A DNA stretch of 64,000 bases from Kaistia granuli DSM 23481 (GCF_000380505.1 NZ_AQYH01000005.1:62001-126000); one strand, 5' to 3'; shown: positions 36,443-46,148, numbered from the stretch's first letter. Made by a program: numbers and translations. Notes: a model not told the origin generated them from the letters alone.

Positions 36443-37384
36443 TCAGCGCTTCGCTTCGACCGCGTCCCAGATCAGCGAGGCGATGTCGGCGCCGCCGAAG
36501 CGCTTCACTTCGCGGATGCCGGTCGGCGAGGTGACATTGATCTCGGTCAGGTAGTCGCCGATCACGTCGATGCCGACGAACAGGAAGCCGCGCTTCTTCA
36601 GATCCGGCCCGATCGCCTCGCAGATCTCGCGGTCGCGGCGGGTCAGCTCGATCGGCTCGGGGCGGCCGCCGACATGCATGTTGGAGCGGGATTCGCCGTC
36701 GGCCGGCACCCGGTTGATGGCGCCGACCGCGACGCCGTCGACCAGGATGATGCGCTTGTCGCCGGCCCGCACCGCCGGCAGATAGCGCTGCACGACATAG
36801 GGTTCGCCGCGATAGGCGGCGGCGAAGATCTCGAGCAGCGAGGCGAGGTTCTGGTCGCCCTCGGAGAGACGGAACACGCCGGCGCCGCCATTGCCGAACA
36901 GGGGCTTGATGATGATGTCGCCATGCTCCTGGCGGAAGCGGCGGATCTCGTCGGCATCGCGCGAAATCAGCGTCGGCGGCATCAGCTTCGGATATTCGGT
37001 GACGAAGATCTTTTCCGGGGCGTTGCGCACTTCGGCGGGGTCGTTGACCACCAGCGTCTTCGGATGGATGCGCTCGAGCAGATGCGTCGTCGTGATGTAG
37101 CCCATGTCGAAGGGCGGATCCTGGCGCAGGAACACGACGTCGAGCGTCGAGAGGTCGGTGCGCTCCTTCTCGCCGAGCGAGAAATGGTCGCCCGGCACGT
37201 CGCGGACGGTGACGGCCTCGATCGCCGCCTCGACGCGGCCGTCGTTCAGCGACAGCCGGTCCGGCGTGTAGTGGTAGAGCTTGTGGCCGCGCCGCTGGCC
37301 CTCCAGCATGATGGCGAAGGTGGAATCGCCCCGGATGTTGATGTTGGCGATGTGGTCCATCTGGACGGCGACGGAAAGCGACAT
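36443..37384 (-). CDS. gshB: Glutathione synthetase
   Basis: ATP-grasp enzyme that joins gamma-glutamylcysteine and glycine. The 313-residue protein starts [20 protein letters not shown] (a Met four codons upstream is possible). It shows the family segments [40 protein letters not shown] (ATP grip) and [21 protein letters not shown] (metal site). It lies in the usual gshB-yraN-rsmI order, but the gap to yraN is stretched by an inserted 271-bp element. Confidence 0.97.
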   Translation of the reverse strand: MSLSVAVQMDHIANINIRGDSTFAIMLEGQRRGHKLYHYTPDRLSLNDGRVEAAIEAVTVRDVPGDHFSLGEKERTDLSTLDVVFLRQDPPFDMGYITTTHLLERIHPKTLVVNDPAEVRNAPEKIFVTEYPKLMPPTLISRDADEIRRFRQEHGDIIIKPLFGNGGAGVFRLSEGDQNLASLLEIFAAAYRGEPYVVQRYLPAVRAGDKRIILVDGVAVGAINRVPADGESRSNMHVGGRPEPIELTRRDREICEAIGPDLKKRGFLFVGIDVIGDYLTEINVTSPTGIREVKRFGGADIASLIWDAVEAKR

Positions 37385-37441
37385 GAAGGCCCCCAATGCG
37401 GAATAGGCCTCTTATGTCGTGTGGCGGGGCCGAATGGCAAT

Positions 37442-37712
37442 GCTAGGGTCCAAACTCAATTGAGAATGGGGCAGCGTTGGGCCAAAATCCCGCGCGGGCA
37501 GGAGCGGACCGGAGCCGATGGCTATCCATCGGCGAGGATCGGCGACGCACCGGCGCGGGATTTTCGTCCAACCCGCAGGGCTCGATGGAAACCGGGCCAT
37601 TTCGGCGTCGCCGTCGGCTCGTTGGGGGAGGCCCAACGTCGCCGCCAGCTCCTGGAACTGACCCGGTTTCCATCGAGCGCTGCCTCGTTCCCAATTGAGT
37701 TCGGACCCTAGC
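37442..37712. mobile_element. MITE-like element with long terminal inverted repeats and two hairpin arms
   Basis: The ends are inverted copies of about 30 bp with four mismatches, beginning GCTAGGGTCC(A/G)AACTCAA, at 37442-37471 and 37683-37712. A TA or CTAG at both outer ends could be the target duplication used by IS630- or IS5-type transposases. Inside are two large arms. Arm 1 has AAAATCCCGCGC (37484-37495) pairing with 37553-37564 and GTTGG/CCAAC outside it, with a 7-bp hairpin (37515-37532) within. Arm 2 has a perfect 16-bp stem (37581-37596 with 37662-37677) and an inner GTTGGG/CCCAAC. There is no transposase gene. It ends 1 bp from the yraN stop codon. Confidence 0.8.
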
Positions 37713-37713
37713 G

Positions 37714-38082
37714 TCAGCGATCGGCGCCAAAAGCGTCGACGATGTGGTGCGGCAGCCGCCGTGGCAGCACGGCGACGATGTCGAAGCGGAGCCGCATCGC
37801 CGCTGCTTCCGGATGGCGGGCGAGGAAGCTCTCCGCCGCGCGCAGCAGCCGCTTCCGCGCCGCCGGGGTGATCGCCAGGATGGCGGCGTCATGGCTGCGC
37901 CGCGCCTTGACCTCGACGAAAACGAGCGTTCCGCCGCGCCGCATCACGAGATCGATCTCGCCGAGCGGGCTGCGGAAACGCCGGGCGATCGTCCGGTAGC
38001 CCTTCAGGTTCAGGAACAGCGCGGCCACCGTTTCGGCGAAACGGCCATGGCGTTCGGAGGCGCGGCGGTCAGGCCTCGCCAT
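37714..38082 (-). CDS. yraN: YraN/UPF0102 family endonuclease-like protein
   Basis: The 122-residue protein has a PD-(D/E)XK nuclease-like core: GRFAETVAALFLNLKGY, then the acidic GEIDLVMRRGG followed by LVFVEVKAR with the Glu-x-Lys pair. The role of the family is unsettled, with Holliday-junction-type activity proposed from the fold. The start MARPDRRAS is chosen because it gives the family N-terminus and only a small overlap with rsmI; an ATG 33 bases upstream is possible. Its stop codon lies 1 bp from the end of the MITE-like element, so the C-terminus is just intact. Confidence 0.92.
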   Translation of the reverse strand: MARPDRRASERHGRFAETVAALFLNLKGYRTIARRFRSPLGEIDLVMRRGGTLVFVEVKARRSHDAAILAITPAARKRLLRAAESFLARHPEAAAMRLRFDIVAVLPRRLPHHIVDAFGADR

Positions 38083-39040
38083 CGTCGTCGCGATCCGTGC
38101 CGGGATCGTCGTCATCCGCGTCGCCGGCGGCTTCCGCCTTCAGTTCGAGCGCGCGCTGGTAGAGGTCGCGCTTGGCCATACCGGTGGCCGTCGCGGCGAG
38201 GGCCGCCGCCTCCTTCAGCGGGTGGTTCTCCAGCAACCGCGCCAGCAGCGTGTCGATTTCGTCGGCCCCCGGCTCCGTGACGGTCGGCGGGCCGATCAGG
38301 ATGACGATCTCGCCCTTGGGCGGCGCTTCGCCGCCATAGGCCTCGGCGAGCGAGCCGAGCGTGCCGCGACGGACCGTCTCGAAGGTCTTGGTCAGCTCGC
38401 GCGCCACCACCGCGGGGCGATCGGCACCGAGCGTCTCGGCCATGTCGATCAGGGAATCGAGCGTCCGGTGCGGCGATTCATAGAAAATGAGCGTTGCCGG
38501 GATGTCGCCGAGCGCCGCCAGCCGCTTCTTGCGGCCCACGGTGCGGTTGGGCAGGAAGCCGGCGAACAGGAAGGTGTCGGTCGGCAGGGCCGCGGCAACC
38601 AGGGCTGTGAGTAGGGCCGAGGCGCCGGGGATCGGCACGACGCGGTGGCCCGCCGCCACCATGTCGCCGACGAGGCGGAAGCCCGGGTCGGAGACGAGCG
38701 GCGTGCCGGCGTCGCTGACCAGCGCGATCACCTTGCCGGCCGCGAGCGCCGCGAGCAGCTTCGGCCGCTGCCGGTCGGCATTGTGCTCATGATAGGCCAT
38801 CAGCTCGGTGTCGATGCCGTAGTGGCGGGTCAGCACGCGGGTGACGCGGGTATCCTCGCAGGCGATCAGGTCGGCTGCGGCGAGCGTCGCCAGCGCCCGG
38901 AGCGTTATGTCGCGCAGATTGCCGATCGGCGTCGCCACGACGTAGAGGCCGGGCTCGATCGTCGGCGCGCGCACGCGCTGTCCATCGATCGTGTAGCTGG
39001 CGTCGCCTTCCGGCGCGGCCTGTCCGGTCTGCGCGCTCAT
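38069..39040 (-). CDS. rsmI: 16S rRNA (cytidine-1402-2'-O)-methyltransferase RsmI
   Basis: Methylates the 2'-OH of C1402 in 16S rRNA. The 323-residue tetrapyrrole-methylase-fold protein has LYVVATPIGNLRDITLRAL, CEDTRVTRVL, SDAGTPLVSDPG and IFYESPHRTLDSL as family signatures. An acidic tail (DDDDPGTDRDDDGEA) closes it and overlaps the yraN start. The PBP-activator gene is divergent, the common arrangement. Confidence 0.96.
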   Translation of the reverse strand: MSAQTGQAAPEGDASYTIDGQRVRAPTIEPGLYVVATPIGNLRDITLRALATLAAADLIACEDTRVTRVLTRHYGIDTELMAYHEHNADRQRPKLLAALAAGKVIALVSDAGTPLVSDPGFRLVGDMVAAGHRVVPIPGASALLTALVAAALPTDTFLFAGFLPNRTVGRKKRLAALGDIPATLIFYESPHRTLDSLIDMAETLGADRPAVVARELTKTFETVRRGTLGSLAEAYGGEAPPKGEIVILIGPPTVTEPGADEIDTLLARLLENHPLKEAAALAATATGMAKRDLYQRALELKAEAAGDADDDDPGTDRDDDGEA

Positions 39041-39115
39041 CGCTCGCCCGCGCCGACGTTGTGGAGATGTGACACCCGACTTGAATTCACTGAGACCGCC
39101 GCTCTTTGCCGCTGA

Positions 39116-40381
39116 ATGACCAAAGCCTTTCCAGTACAGTTACATCTTGCGATTGAACAGGAGAAGGCTGTGGGTTGGTTCCGTTCCGAACGGCAGGGTG
39201 GCAGGCTGAAGGGGATGGCGCCGCTGCTGGCGGCGCTTGGCCTGCTGTCGGCTTGTTCGTCGACCCTCGATGCCCCCGGCGCCGGCCTGGCGCCCGCGGC
39301 GGGCACCCCGCCGGTCCGCGGCGCGACACTTGGCAATGGAACCGTCCGTGTCGCGCTCCTGGTGCCTAGTTCGGCGACCGGCAATGCCGGCGTGATCGCC
39401 GCCAATCTGAGGAACGCCGCCGATCTGGCGCTGCGCGAATTCCAGGACGGCGCCAATCTGCAGATCCTGGTCAAGGACGACCGCGGCACACCGGAGGGCG
39501 CGCGCGAAGCCGCGACCGAGGCGATCGCAGAGGGTGCCGAGCTGATCATGGGCCCGCTCTTCGCCCAGTCCGTGGCGACGGCCGCCTCCGTCGCGCGGCC
39601 GGCCGGCATACCGGTCGTCGCCTTCTCGACCGATACCAGCATCGCCGCCCGCAATGTCTATCTCCTGAGCTTCCTGCCGCAATCCGATGCCGACCGCATC
39701 ATCGGCTATGCGGCGGGGCAAGGGAAACGCTCGATCGCCGCGCTGCTGCCGGACAATGGCTATGGCACCGTCATGCAGGCGGCGCTGCAACGCGCAGCCA
39801 CCACGAGCGGCGCAAGGATCGTCACGATCGAGCGCTACGGCTCCGACCGCGCCGCCAAGCAGCAGAAGGCCGAGGCGATCGCCAAAATCGTGCAAAGCGG
39901 CCAGGTCGACGCCGTGTTCATGCCGGATGGCGGCGACACCGCGCCGTTCCTGGCGCAGGTCCTGACCGCGCAGGGCGTTCGGCCCGGGCAGGTCAAATTC
40001 CTCGGCTCCGGCCAGTGGGACGATCCGCGCATCGCGGCCGAGCCTACGCTCAAGGGTAGCTGGTATCCGGCACCCGACCGGGCGGCCTTCGCTGCCTTCG
40101 CCAACCGCTACCAGAGCGTCTTCGGCGCGCCGCCGCTGCGCACGGCCTCGCTCGGCTATGACGCGACCAGCCTCGCCGCCGGCCTTGCCGCGCGCTACGG
40201 CCAGAAGCGCTTCTCCGCCGAGACGCTGGCAAGCCCGAACGGCTTCATCGGTGTTGACGGGGCGTTCCGTTTCCTGCCCGACGGCACCAACCAGCGCCAG
40301 CTCGCGGTCTACGAGCTCGGCGGCGGCACGCCGGTCCTGATCGACCGCGCGCCGCAGACTTTTTCGCGGACGGGCACGTAG
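39116..40381 (+). CDS. Penicillin-binding protein activator, LppC/LpoA-like lipoprotein
   Basis: The 421-residue protein has an N-terminal lipoprotein signal with lipobox LLSAC (about residues 43-47). A periplasmic type-1 binding-protein fold follows, with VRVALLVPSSATGNAG, AAEGAELIMGPLF-like strands and VFMPDGGDTAPFL. It is related to the COG3107 LppC/LpoA group that activates PBP1A from the outer membrane in enterics; alphaproteobacterial members also resemble amino-acid-binding proteins. The true start may be the internal Met before the hydrophobic segment, because the first 30 residues are not signal-like. Divergent from rsmI. Confidence 0.85.
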   Translation: MTKAFPVQLHLAIEQEKAVGWFRSERQGGRLKGMAPLLAALGLLSACSSTLDAPGAGLAPAAGTPPVRGATLGNGTVRVALLVPSSATGNAGVIAANLRNAADLALREFQDGANLQILVKDDRGTPEGAREAATEAIAEGAELIMGPLFAQSVATAASVARPAGIPVVAFSTDTSIAARNVYLLSFLPQSDADRIIGYAAGQGKRSIAALLPDNGYGTVMQAALQRAATTSGARIVTIERYGSDRAAKQQKAEAIAKIVQSGQVDAVFMPDGGDTAPFLAQVLTAQGVRPGQVKFLGSGQWDDPRIAAEPTLKGSWYPAPDRAAFAAFANRYQSVFGAPPLRTASLGYDATSLAAGLAARYGQKRFSAETLASPNGFIGVDGAFRFLPDGTNQRQLAVYELGGGTPVLIDRAPQTFSRTGT

Positions 40382-40413
40382 CACGCTTGGTATTTGCTGC
40401 TGCCTTCCTTGAA

Positions 40414-40430
40414 CCTCCCTTGAGGGGAGG
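40414..40430. repeat. Small CCTCCC/GGGAGG palindrome
   Basis: CCTCCC (40414-40419) and GGGAGG (40425-40430) form a short hairpin in the 67-bp space between the convergent PBP-activator and hemW genes. Similar GC-rich palindromes are scattered through many Rhizobiales genomes. There is no U-tract, so it is called a palindromic unit rather than a terminator. Confidence 0.4.
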
Positions 40431-40448
40431 GGTCAGCAAGGGGTGATC

Positions 40449-41606
40449 TTACGCGGCGAGGTCGGCTACGACGGCGTCGAGGACGAAGGAGCCCGAACGG
40501 GTGCAGCGGATCCGGTTTTCGTCGATCTGCTCGACCATGCCGTGCTCGATCAGGTCGGCGAGCCGCTTCGGATCGAGGTCACGTCCCGAAATCGACCGGT
40601 AGCGGCGGAGATCGATGCCTTCGATCAGGCGGAGGCCCATCAGCAGCATCTCGTCGCCGGCTTCCTCCGGATTGAGGATATCGTCGGTCTCGATGCCGTC
40701 GCCCCAAGATTCGACCCGGCTCAGCCACTGCTCGGGCTCGCGCGCGATCGCGGTGGCGTGGCGGCGGCCGTCGATCACCAGCCTGCCATGCGCGCCGGGG
40801 CCGATGCCGGCATATTCGCCATAGCGCCAGTAGACGAGATTGTGCCGGCATTCGCCGCCGGGAACCGCGTGGTTGGAGATCTCGTAGGACGGGCGGCCGT
40901 GCTGCTCGCAGACCTCCTGCGTGATCTCGAACAGGGTCGCTGCCGTGTCCTCGTCGGGGATCGCCAGCTTGCCGGCCCTGTAGAGCTTCTCGAACATCGT
41001 GCCCGGCTCGATGGTGAGCTGGTACAGCGACATGTGGTCGGAGGCGCGGTCGAGTGCCTGTAGCAGCTCGGCGCGCCACATGTCCGGTGTCTGGCCGGGG
41101 CGGGCATAGATCAGGTCGAAGGAAAGGCGCGGGAAGGTGGCGCGTGCAATGTCGATGGCGCGCATCGCCTCCTCGACATTGTGGATGCGGCCGAGCGCCT
41201 TCAAATCGGCGTCGTTCAGAGCCTGCACGCCGAGCGAGACGCGGTTGACGCCGGCGGCGCGATAGCCGCGGAAGCGCTCCGCCTCGACGCTGGAGGGGTT
41301 CGCCTCCATCGACACCTCGGCGTCCGGCGCGACGTTCCATGCCTCGCCGATGGCGTCGAGGATGGTGCCGACGGTCTTCGGATCCATCAGCGACGGTGTG
41401 CCGCCGCCTAGAAAGATCGAGTCGACCGTCTTGCCGGGCGATTTCGCCGCCATCGTCTTGATCTCGGTGACGAAGGCTTTCGCGAAGCGCTCCTGATCGA
41501 CCCCCTGGTGGCGGACATGCGAGTTGAAGTCGCAATAGGGGCACTTGGCCGCACAGAACGGCCAGTGCACATAGACGCCAAAACCGGGTTCGATCGGAAC
41601 GGGCAT
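40449..41606 (-). CDS. hemW: Radical SAM protein HemW (haem chaperone, HemN-like)
   Basis: Binds and probably delivers haem; older annotation as oxygen-independent coproporphyrinogen oxidase is usually wrong for this subfamily. The 385-residue protein starts MPVPIEPGFGVYVHWPFC, and the radical-SAM cluster motif CAAKCPYC (C-x3-C-x2-C) lies near the N-terminus. The extra Cys of true HemN after CPYC is replaced (CPYCDF), as in HemW. FLGGGTPSLMD and YEISNHAVPGGECRHNLVYW are family segments. It follows rdgB by 4 bp in the rph-rdgB-hemW run. Confidence 0.94.
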   Translation of the reverse strand: MPVPIEPGFGVYVHWPFCAAKCPYCDFNSHVRHQGVDQERFAKAFVTEIKTMAAKSPGKTVDSIFLGGGTPSLMDPKTVGTILDAIGEAWNVAPDAEVSMEANPSSVEAERFRGYRAAGVNRVSLGVQALNDADLKALGRIHNVEEAMRAIDIARATFPRLSFDLIYARPGQTPDMWRAELLQALDRASDHMSLYQLTIEPGTMFEKLYRAGKLAIPDEDTAATLFEITQEVCEQHGRPSYEISNHAVPGGECRHNLVYWRYGEYAGIGPGAHGRLVIDGRRHATAIAREPEQWLSRVESWGDGIETDDILNPEEAGDEMLLMGLRLIEGIDLRRYRSISGRDLDPKRLADLIEHGMVEQIDENRIRCTRSGSFVLDAVVADLAA

Positions 41607-41610
41607 GAGC

Positions 41611-42261
41611 TCAGGCCCCGAGTTCGGAACGGGCGAACAGCGCGAAGGCGCGCGCCCGGTGCGACAGGGCGTCGGTGCGGCCCGAGGACCAGCCGTGTTT
41701 CTCTTCCGCCACCATCTCGCCAAAGCTGCGCTCATGGCCTTCCGGCAGGAAGGCGGGATCATAGCCGAAGCCGAGCTCGCCGCGCGGCGGCCAGATCATC
41801 GTGCCGTCGATCTCGCCGCGGTAATAGCGCGTCGTGCCGTCCGGGAAGGCGAGGCAGAGCACGGCGACGAAGCGGGCGCTCCGCTTGTCGGGCGAAACCG
41901 CGCCGGCCTGCTGCAGCTTCTCTTCGACATTGCGCATGGCGCGGGCGAAATCGCCGTCGGGCGCTGCCCAATCGGCCGAATAGACGCCGGGCTCGCCGCC
42001 GAGTGCATCGACGCAAAGGCCGGAATCGTCCGAAAGCGCCGGGAAGCCCGACGCCTTGGCGGCGGCATGCGCCTTGATCGCGGCGTTTTCCTCGAAGGTC
42101 GTGCCGGTCTCGTCCGGCACCGGCAGGCCGAGTTCGCCGACCGAGACGACCTTGAGCCCGAACGGCGCCAGCAGGCCGGCGAATTCGCGCAGCTTGCCGC
42201 CATTATGGGTGGCGATGACGAGCGTGTCGCCGGCCGAAAGGCGGGAATCGGGCTTCGTCAT
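41611..42261 (-). CDS. rdgB: XTP/dITP pyrophosphatase (RdgB/HAM1)
   Basis: Removes inosine and xanthosine triphosphates from the nucleotide pool. The 216-residue protein has [18 protein letters not shown] near the N-terminus, [24 protein letters not shown] with catalytic acidic residues and [19 protein letters not shown]. The ATG overlaps the rph stop (ATGA), so the two are translationally coupled. Confidence 0.97.
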   Translation of the reverse strand: MTKPDSRLSAGDTLVIATHNGGKLREFAGLLAPFGLKVVSVGELGLPVPDETGTTFEENAAIKAHAAAKASGFPALSDDSGLCVDALGGEPGVYSADWAAPDGDFARAMRNVEEKLQQAGAVSPDKRSARFVAVLCLAFPDGTTRYYRGEIDGTMIWPPRGELGFGYDPAFLPEGHERSFGEMVAEEKHGWSSGRTDALSHRARAFALFARSELGA

Positions 42262-42974
42262 CAAAGGATGGCCAGCTTCTGCAGTTCGACCAGATCGATG
42301 ATGCCGGCCTTGGCGAGCTGCAGCATGGCGGTCAGCTCTTCCTCGTTGAACGGCTTGCCCTCGGCCGTGCCCTGGATCTCGACGATGCCGCCGGAACCGG
42401 TCAGGACGAAGTTGGCATCGGTCTCGGCCTCGGAATCCTCGGCATAGTCGAGGTCGAGAACAGGCGTGCCGCGATACATGCCGACCGAGACGGCGGCGAC
42501 GTGGTCGCGGATCACCTTCGGGCCGACCATGTCGCGCGACTTCATCCACTGCACGCAGTCATAGAGCGCGATCCAGGCGCCGGTGACGGAGGCGGTACGG
42601 GTGCCGCCATCGGCCTGGATGACGTCGCAGTCGATGGTGATCTGCTTCTCGCCGAGATGGACGAGATCGACGACGGCGCGCAGCGAGCGGCCGATCAGGC
42701 GCTGGATTTCCTGCGTCCGGCCCGACTGCTTGCCGGTCGCCGCCTCGCGGCGCATGCGGTCGCCGGTGGAACGGGGCAGCATGCCGTATTCGGCTGTCAC
42801 CCAGCCCTTGCCGGATCCGCGCAACCAGGATGGCGGCTTTTCCTCGAGGCTTGCCGTGCAGAGCACGTGCGTATCGCCGAATTTGACCAGGCAGGAGCCT
42901 TCCGCATGCTTGGCAACGCCGCGTTCAAGCGTTACCGCACGCAGGGCATCCGCGGCGCGTTTTGAAGGTCGCAT
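42261..42974 (-). CDS. rph: Ribonuclease PH
   Basis: Phosphorolytic 3'-5' exoribonuclease that trims tRNA 3' ends. The 237-residue protein starts [19 protein letters not shown] and contains [40 protein letters not shown] and [20 protein letters not shown], the full RNase PH set. Frame continues upstream but without similarity. hrcA is divergent from it, the classic rph/hrcA arrangement of Alphaproteobacteria. Confidence 0.97.
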   Translation of the reverse strand: MRPSKRAADALRAVTLERGVAKHAEGSCLVKFGDTHVLCTASLEEKPPSWLRGSGKGWVTAEYGMLPRSTGDRMRREAATGKQSGRTQEIQRLIGRSLRAVVDLVHLGEKQITIDCDVIQADGGTRTASVTGAWIALYDCVQWMKSRDMVGPKVIRDHVAAVSVGMYRGTPVLDLDYAEDSEAETDANFVLTGSGGIVEIQGTAEGKPFNEEELTAMLQLAKAGIIDLVELQKLAIL

Positions 42975-43120
42975 TGGGGTATCCTGGCTGTTTCGTTGGT
43001 CCGCTTGTACAGGTCGGCGGCTCGAAACGTAAAGCCCTGCTTGAACCGGGCGCCAAAATCGACACTTAATCAAGGAGATCGCGGAATTCCGCGTTTCGTC
43101 TCACGAGAGGAACAGGCGTC

Positions 43121-44209
43121 GTGACCGCCGACCACAGGGTTCCAGATGCGAGGGGATCGGTGCTTTCGGCACTCGACCAGCGTTCGCGCGAGATCTTCAA
43201 GCGGATCGTCGACAGCTATCTCGAGACCGGCGAGCCGCTCGGATCGCGCAATCTCGCCCGGATCCTGCCGATGGCGCTGTCGCCGGCCTCGGTGCGCAAT
43301 GTCATGGCCGATCTCGAGGGACTCGGCCTGATCTACGCGCCACATACCTCGGCCGGCCGGCTGCCGACGGAAAGCGGGCTGCGCCTGTTCGTCGATGCCA
43401 TGCTGGAAGTCGGCGACCTGACATCGGACGAACGGCGCGACATCGAAAGCCGGGTCGCCGGCGGCGGCGCCGGTCGGACAGTGGATGATGTCCTGTCCGA
43501 GGCCGGCCGGATGTTGTCCGGCCTGTCGCGTGGCGCCGGCGTCGTGCTGGCGTCGAAGAGCGACCAGCGGCTCAAGCATATCGAATTCGTGCGGCTCGAG
43601 CCGGGTAAGGCGCTGGTCGTGCTGGTCGGGGAGGACGGTTCGGTCGAGAACCGGCTGATCGATCTCGATCCCGGCACGACGCCGTCGAGCCTGGTCGAGG
43701 CCACCAACTACCTCAACACGCATCTGCGCGGGCGCAGCCTGGCCGAGGCCAGGGCCGAGCTGAATCAGCGGCAGCGGCAGGTCCGGGCCGAGCTCGACCA
43801 GCTCACCGCGCGCCTGATCGATGCCGGGCTCGCCAGCTGGGTCGAGGCGAGCGGCGGCCGGCCGGATACGCTGATCGTTCGCGGCCAAGCCAATCTGCTC
43901 GACGATGTTCGCGCGGCGGAGGATCTGGAACGCATCCGGCTGCTGTTCGACGATATCGAGACGCAGCGGGAACTGGTGCACCTTCTCGGCAGCGCCGAGG
44001 CCGGCGACGGTGTGCGCATCTTCATCGGCTCGGAGAACAAGCTGTTCTCGCTGTCCGGTTCGTCGCTCGTCGTCTCGCCCTATCGCGACAGCGAGAGCCG
44101 GGTCGTCGGCGTGCTCGGCGTGATCGGGCCGACGCGGCTCAACTATGCGCGCATCGTGCCGATGGTCGACTATACGGCCAAGCTGGTTGGCCGCCTGATC
44201 GGCCCATAG
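43121..44209 (+). CDS. hrcA: Heat-inducible transcription repressor HrcA
   Basis: Represses chaperone genes by binding CIRCE elements; its own folding depends on GroEL. The 362-residue protein has the N-terminal winged helix ([24 protein letters not shown], with [17 protein letters not shown] as recognition part) and [18 protein letters not shown]. The GAF-like middle and the ending [21 protein letters not shown] follow. The start is GTG. I find no CIRCE inverted repeat in this window, so its targets (probably groESL) lie elsewhere. Confidence 0.96.
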   Translation: MTADHRVPDARGSVLSALDQRSREIFKRIVDSYLETGEPLGSRNLARILPMALSPASVRNVMADLEGLGLIYAPHTSAGRLPTESGLRLFVDAMLEVGDLTSDERRDIESRVAGGGAGRTVDDVLSEAGRMLSGLSRGAGVVLASKSDQRLKHIEFVRLEPGKALVVLVGEDGSVENRLIDLDPGTTPSSLVEATNYLNTHLRGRSLAEARAELNQRQRQVRAELDQLTARLIDAGLASWVEASGGRPDTLIVRGQANLLDDVRAAEDLERIRLLFDDIETQRELVHLLGSAEAGDGVRIFIGSENKLFSLSGSSLVVSPYRDSESRVVGVLGVIGPTRLNYARIVPMVDYTAKLVGRLIGP

Positions 44210-44284
44210 ACGCGACCCTCTGGCGTCTGTACAGCGCCGTGGCGAGCCGATATGAGAACGTTTCAAAGACAATGGAGACGAAAC

Positions 44285-45256
44285 ATGGCGATGGGTACCG
44301 ACAAACTGGTCACGGTTTTCGGAGGCTCGGGCTTTATCGGCCGTCATGTCGTGCGCGCGCTCGCCAAGCGCGGCTGGCGCGTTCGGGTGGCCGTGCGCCG
44401 ACCGGATCTCGCCGGTCATCTTCAGCCGCTGGGCGCCGTTGGCCAGATCATGCCGGTGCAGGCCAATCTGCGCTATCGCTGGTCGGTCGATCGCGCCCTC
44501 GAGGGCGCTGACGCCGTCGTCAACCTTGTCGGCATCCTGGCCGAGAGCGGCCGGCAGAATTTCTCGGTGGTGCACAATTTCGGCGCCCGCGCCATTGCCG
44601 AGGCGACGCGCGCCGCCGGCATCACCACCCTGGTGCATCAGTCGGCGCTCGGCGCCGACGCGAAATCGGAATCGGCCTATGCCCGCTCCAAGGCGCAGGG
44701 CGAAGCCGCTGTGCTCGAGACGATGCCGGGCGCCGTCATCATCCGGCCGTCGGTTGTGTTCGGGCCCGAGGATAATTTCTTCAATCGTTTCGGCGATCTC
44801 GCCCGCGTCTCGCCCTTCCTGCCCCTGATTGGTGGCGGCCAGACCAAGCTGCAGCCTGTCTTCGTCGGCGATGTCGCCGAGGCGATCGCCCGCGCGGTCG
44901 AGGGTCAGCTTGCCGGCGGCACGGTCTACGAGCTGGGCGGTCCGGAAGTGAAGACCTTCCGCGGCTGCATGGAGCTGCTGCTGGCCGAGATCGAGCGCAA
45001 GCCGCTTCTGGTCTCGGTGCCGTGGACGATGGCGCATTACGGCGCCTCGATCGCCCAGTGGCTGCCGAAGCCGCTCCTGACCGTCGACCAGGTCCGCCTG
45101 CTGAAGCAGGACAACATCGTCTCGACCGCCGCCGAGGCGGAGGGCCGGACGCTGAACGGTATCGGCATTCAGCCGAGCAACCTGCTCGCGGTGCTGCCGT
45201 CCTACATCCAGCGCTTCAAGCCGCACGGCCAGTTCGACCACAAGCGCACGGCCTGA
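44285..45256 (+). CDS. Complex I NDUFA9-type NAD(P)-binding protein
   Basis: The 323-residue protein is an atypical short-chain dehydrogenase related to the mitochondrial complex I accessory subunit NDUFA9. The N-terminal Rossmann motif is VFGGSGFIGRHVVRALAKRG, followed by DAVVNLVGILAESG, SALGADAKSESAYARSKAQGE (Tyr-x3-Lys) and VIIRPSVVFGPEDNFFNRF. The C-terminal part faces the substrate site. AlphaproteobacteriaI members bind NADPH, and some are complex I subunits. Start has GGAG 9 bases upstream. Confidence 0.9.
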   Translation: MAMGTDKLVTVFGGSGFIGRHVVRALAKRGWRVRVAVRRPDLAGHLQPLGAVGQIMPVQANLRYRWSVDRALEGADAVVNLVGILAESGRQNFSVVHNFGARAIAEATRAAGITTLVHQSALGADAKSESAYARSKAQGEAAVLETMPGAVIIRPSVVFGPEDNFFNRFGDLARVSPFLPLIGGGQTKLQPVFVGDVAEAIARAVEGQLAGGTVYELGGPEVKTFRGCMELLLAEIERKPLLVSVPWTMAHYGASIAQWLPKPLLTVDQVRLLKQDNIVSTAAEAEGRTLNGIGIQPSNLLAVLPSYIQRFKPHGQFDHKRTA

Positions 45257-45278
45257 CGCCGTCGCGATTCATTGATTC

Positions 45279-45320
45279 ATGAAAAGGGCCTCTGCCGTCG
45301 TCGGCAGAGGCCCTTTTCAT
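45279..45320. terminator. Strong bidirectional terminator, 19-bp perfect stem
   Basis: The arms at 45279-45297 and 45302-45320 are perfect inverted copies (core GGGCCTCTGCCG) closing a 4-base loop, with A4 and T4 on the outer stem. It lies between the convergent NDUFA9-like and uppP genes and should stop both transcripts. Confidence 0.9.
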
Positions 45321-45338
45321 ATCCGGATGTCGGGTGGC

Positions 45339-46148
45339 TCAGCCGAAGGTGAGCAGGGCGGCGAGGCCGACGGCGCCGACGATGATCCGCCAATAGGCGA
45401 AGGGCGCGAAACCGCGCTGGCTGACGAAATCGAGCAGGCGCCGCACGACAAACACGCCGGCGACGAAGGCGGCCGCGAAACCGACGACGATGTTCCAGGC
45501 GCCGGCCGACGTGATCTGGTCGTGGCTCTTGTAGAGGTCGTAGGCGAAGGCGCCCGCCATCGTCGGCATCGCCAGGAAGAACGAGAATTCGGCCGCTGAC
45601 CGCTTGTCGCTGCCGAACAGCATGGCGGCGACGACCGAGGCGCCGGAACGCGACACGCCGGGGATCATGGCAACGCATTGCGCCAGTCCGATGCCGAAAT
45701 AGATCGGCAGCGAGAAGTCCATGGCGTCGTGATAGCGCGGCCGCAGGTCCAGGCGATCGACCACCAGCAGCACAAAGCCGCCGACGATGAGCATGATGCA
45801 GATCAGCATCGGGCTTTCGAACAGCACCTGCTTGATGAAGCCATGCGCCGCGACGCCGATGACAACAGCCGGCAGGAAGGCGAGCAGGATTCCAACGACG
45901 AAACGGCGCGTGCGCGGATCGGACGGAAGATCGCGCAGGATCTTAACCAGTCGGCCGGAATAGACCGTTAGGATCGCCAGGATCGCGCCAAGCTGGATCA
46001 GTACCTCGAAGGCCCGGCCGGGGCTGTCGAAGCCGAGGAAATGGCCCGCCAGCAGGATGTGTCCGGTCGAGGAGACAGGAATGAATTCAGTGAGACCTTC
46101 TAGCAGGCCGAGCACAAGCGCATTCAGCAAACCGTGGATATCCATCAT
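45339..46148 (-). CDS. uppP: Undecaprenyl-diphosphatase (BacA type)
   Basis: Integral membrane enzyme that recycles undecaprenyl diphosphate to the monophosphate for peptidoglycan and O-antigen synthesis. The 269 residues contain [16 protein letters not shown] near the N-terminus (catalytic Glu and Ser region) and the second half-site [16 protein letters not shown] with the Arg motif, plus at least seven hydrophobic helices. Divergent from the glutathione S-transferase gene; the 153-bp gap shows no other gene. Confidence 0.97.
   Translation of the reverse strand: MMDIHGLLNALVLGLLEGLTEFIPVSSTGHILLAGHFLGFDSPGRAFEVLIQLGAILAILTVYSGRLVKILRDLPSDPRTRRFVVGILLAFLPAVVIGVAAHGFIKQVLFESPMLICIMLIVGGFVLLVVDRLDLRPRYHDAMDFSLPIYFGIGLAQCVAMIPGVSRSGASVVAAMLFGSDKRSAAEFSFFLAMPTMAGAFAYDLYKSHDQITSAGAWNIVVGFAAAFVAGVFVVRRLLDFVSQRGFAPFAYWRIIVGAVGLAALLTFG

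Noticed and set aside
37443-37892. 149-codon frame running from the MITE-like element into yraN on the minus strand
   Set aside because: It is in a different frame from yraN and its N-terminal part reads through yraN codons; the inverted-repeat structure, not coding, explains the element.
43070-45241. 723-codon minus-strand frame opposite hrcA and the NDUFA9-like gene
   Set aside because: Antisense to two confident genes, no family similarity, Arg/Asp/Gln-rich composition typical of GC shadow frames.
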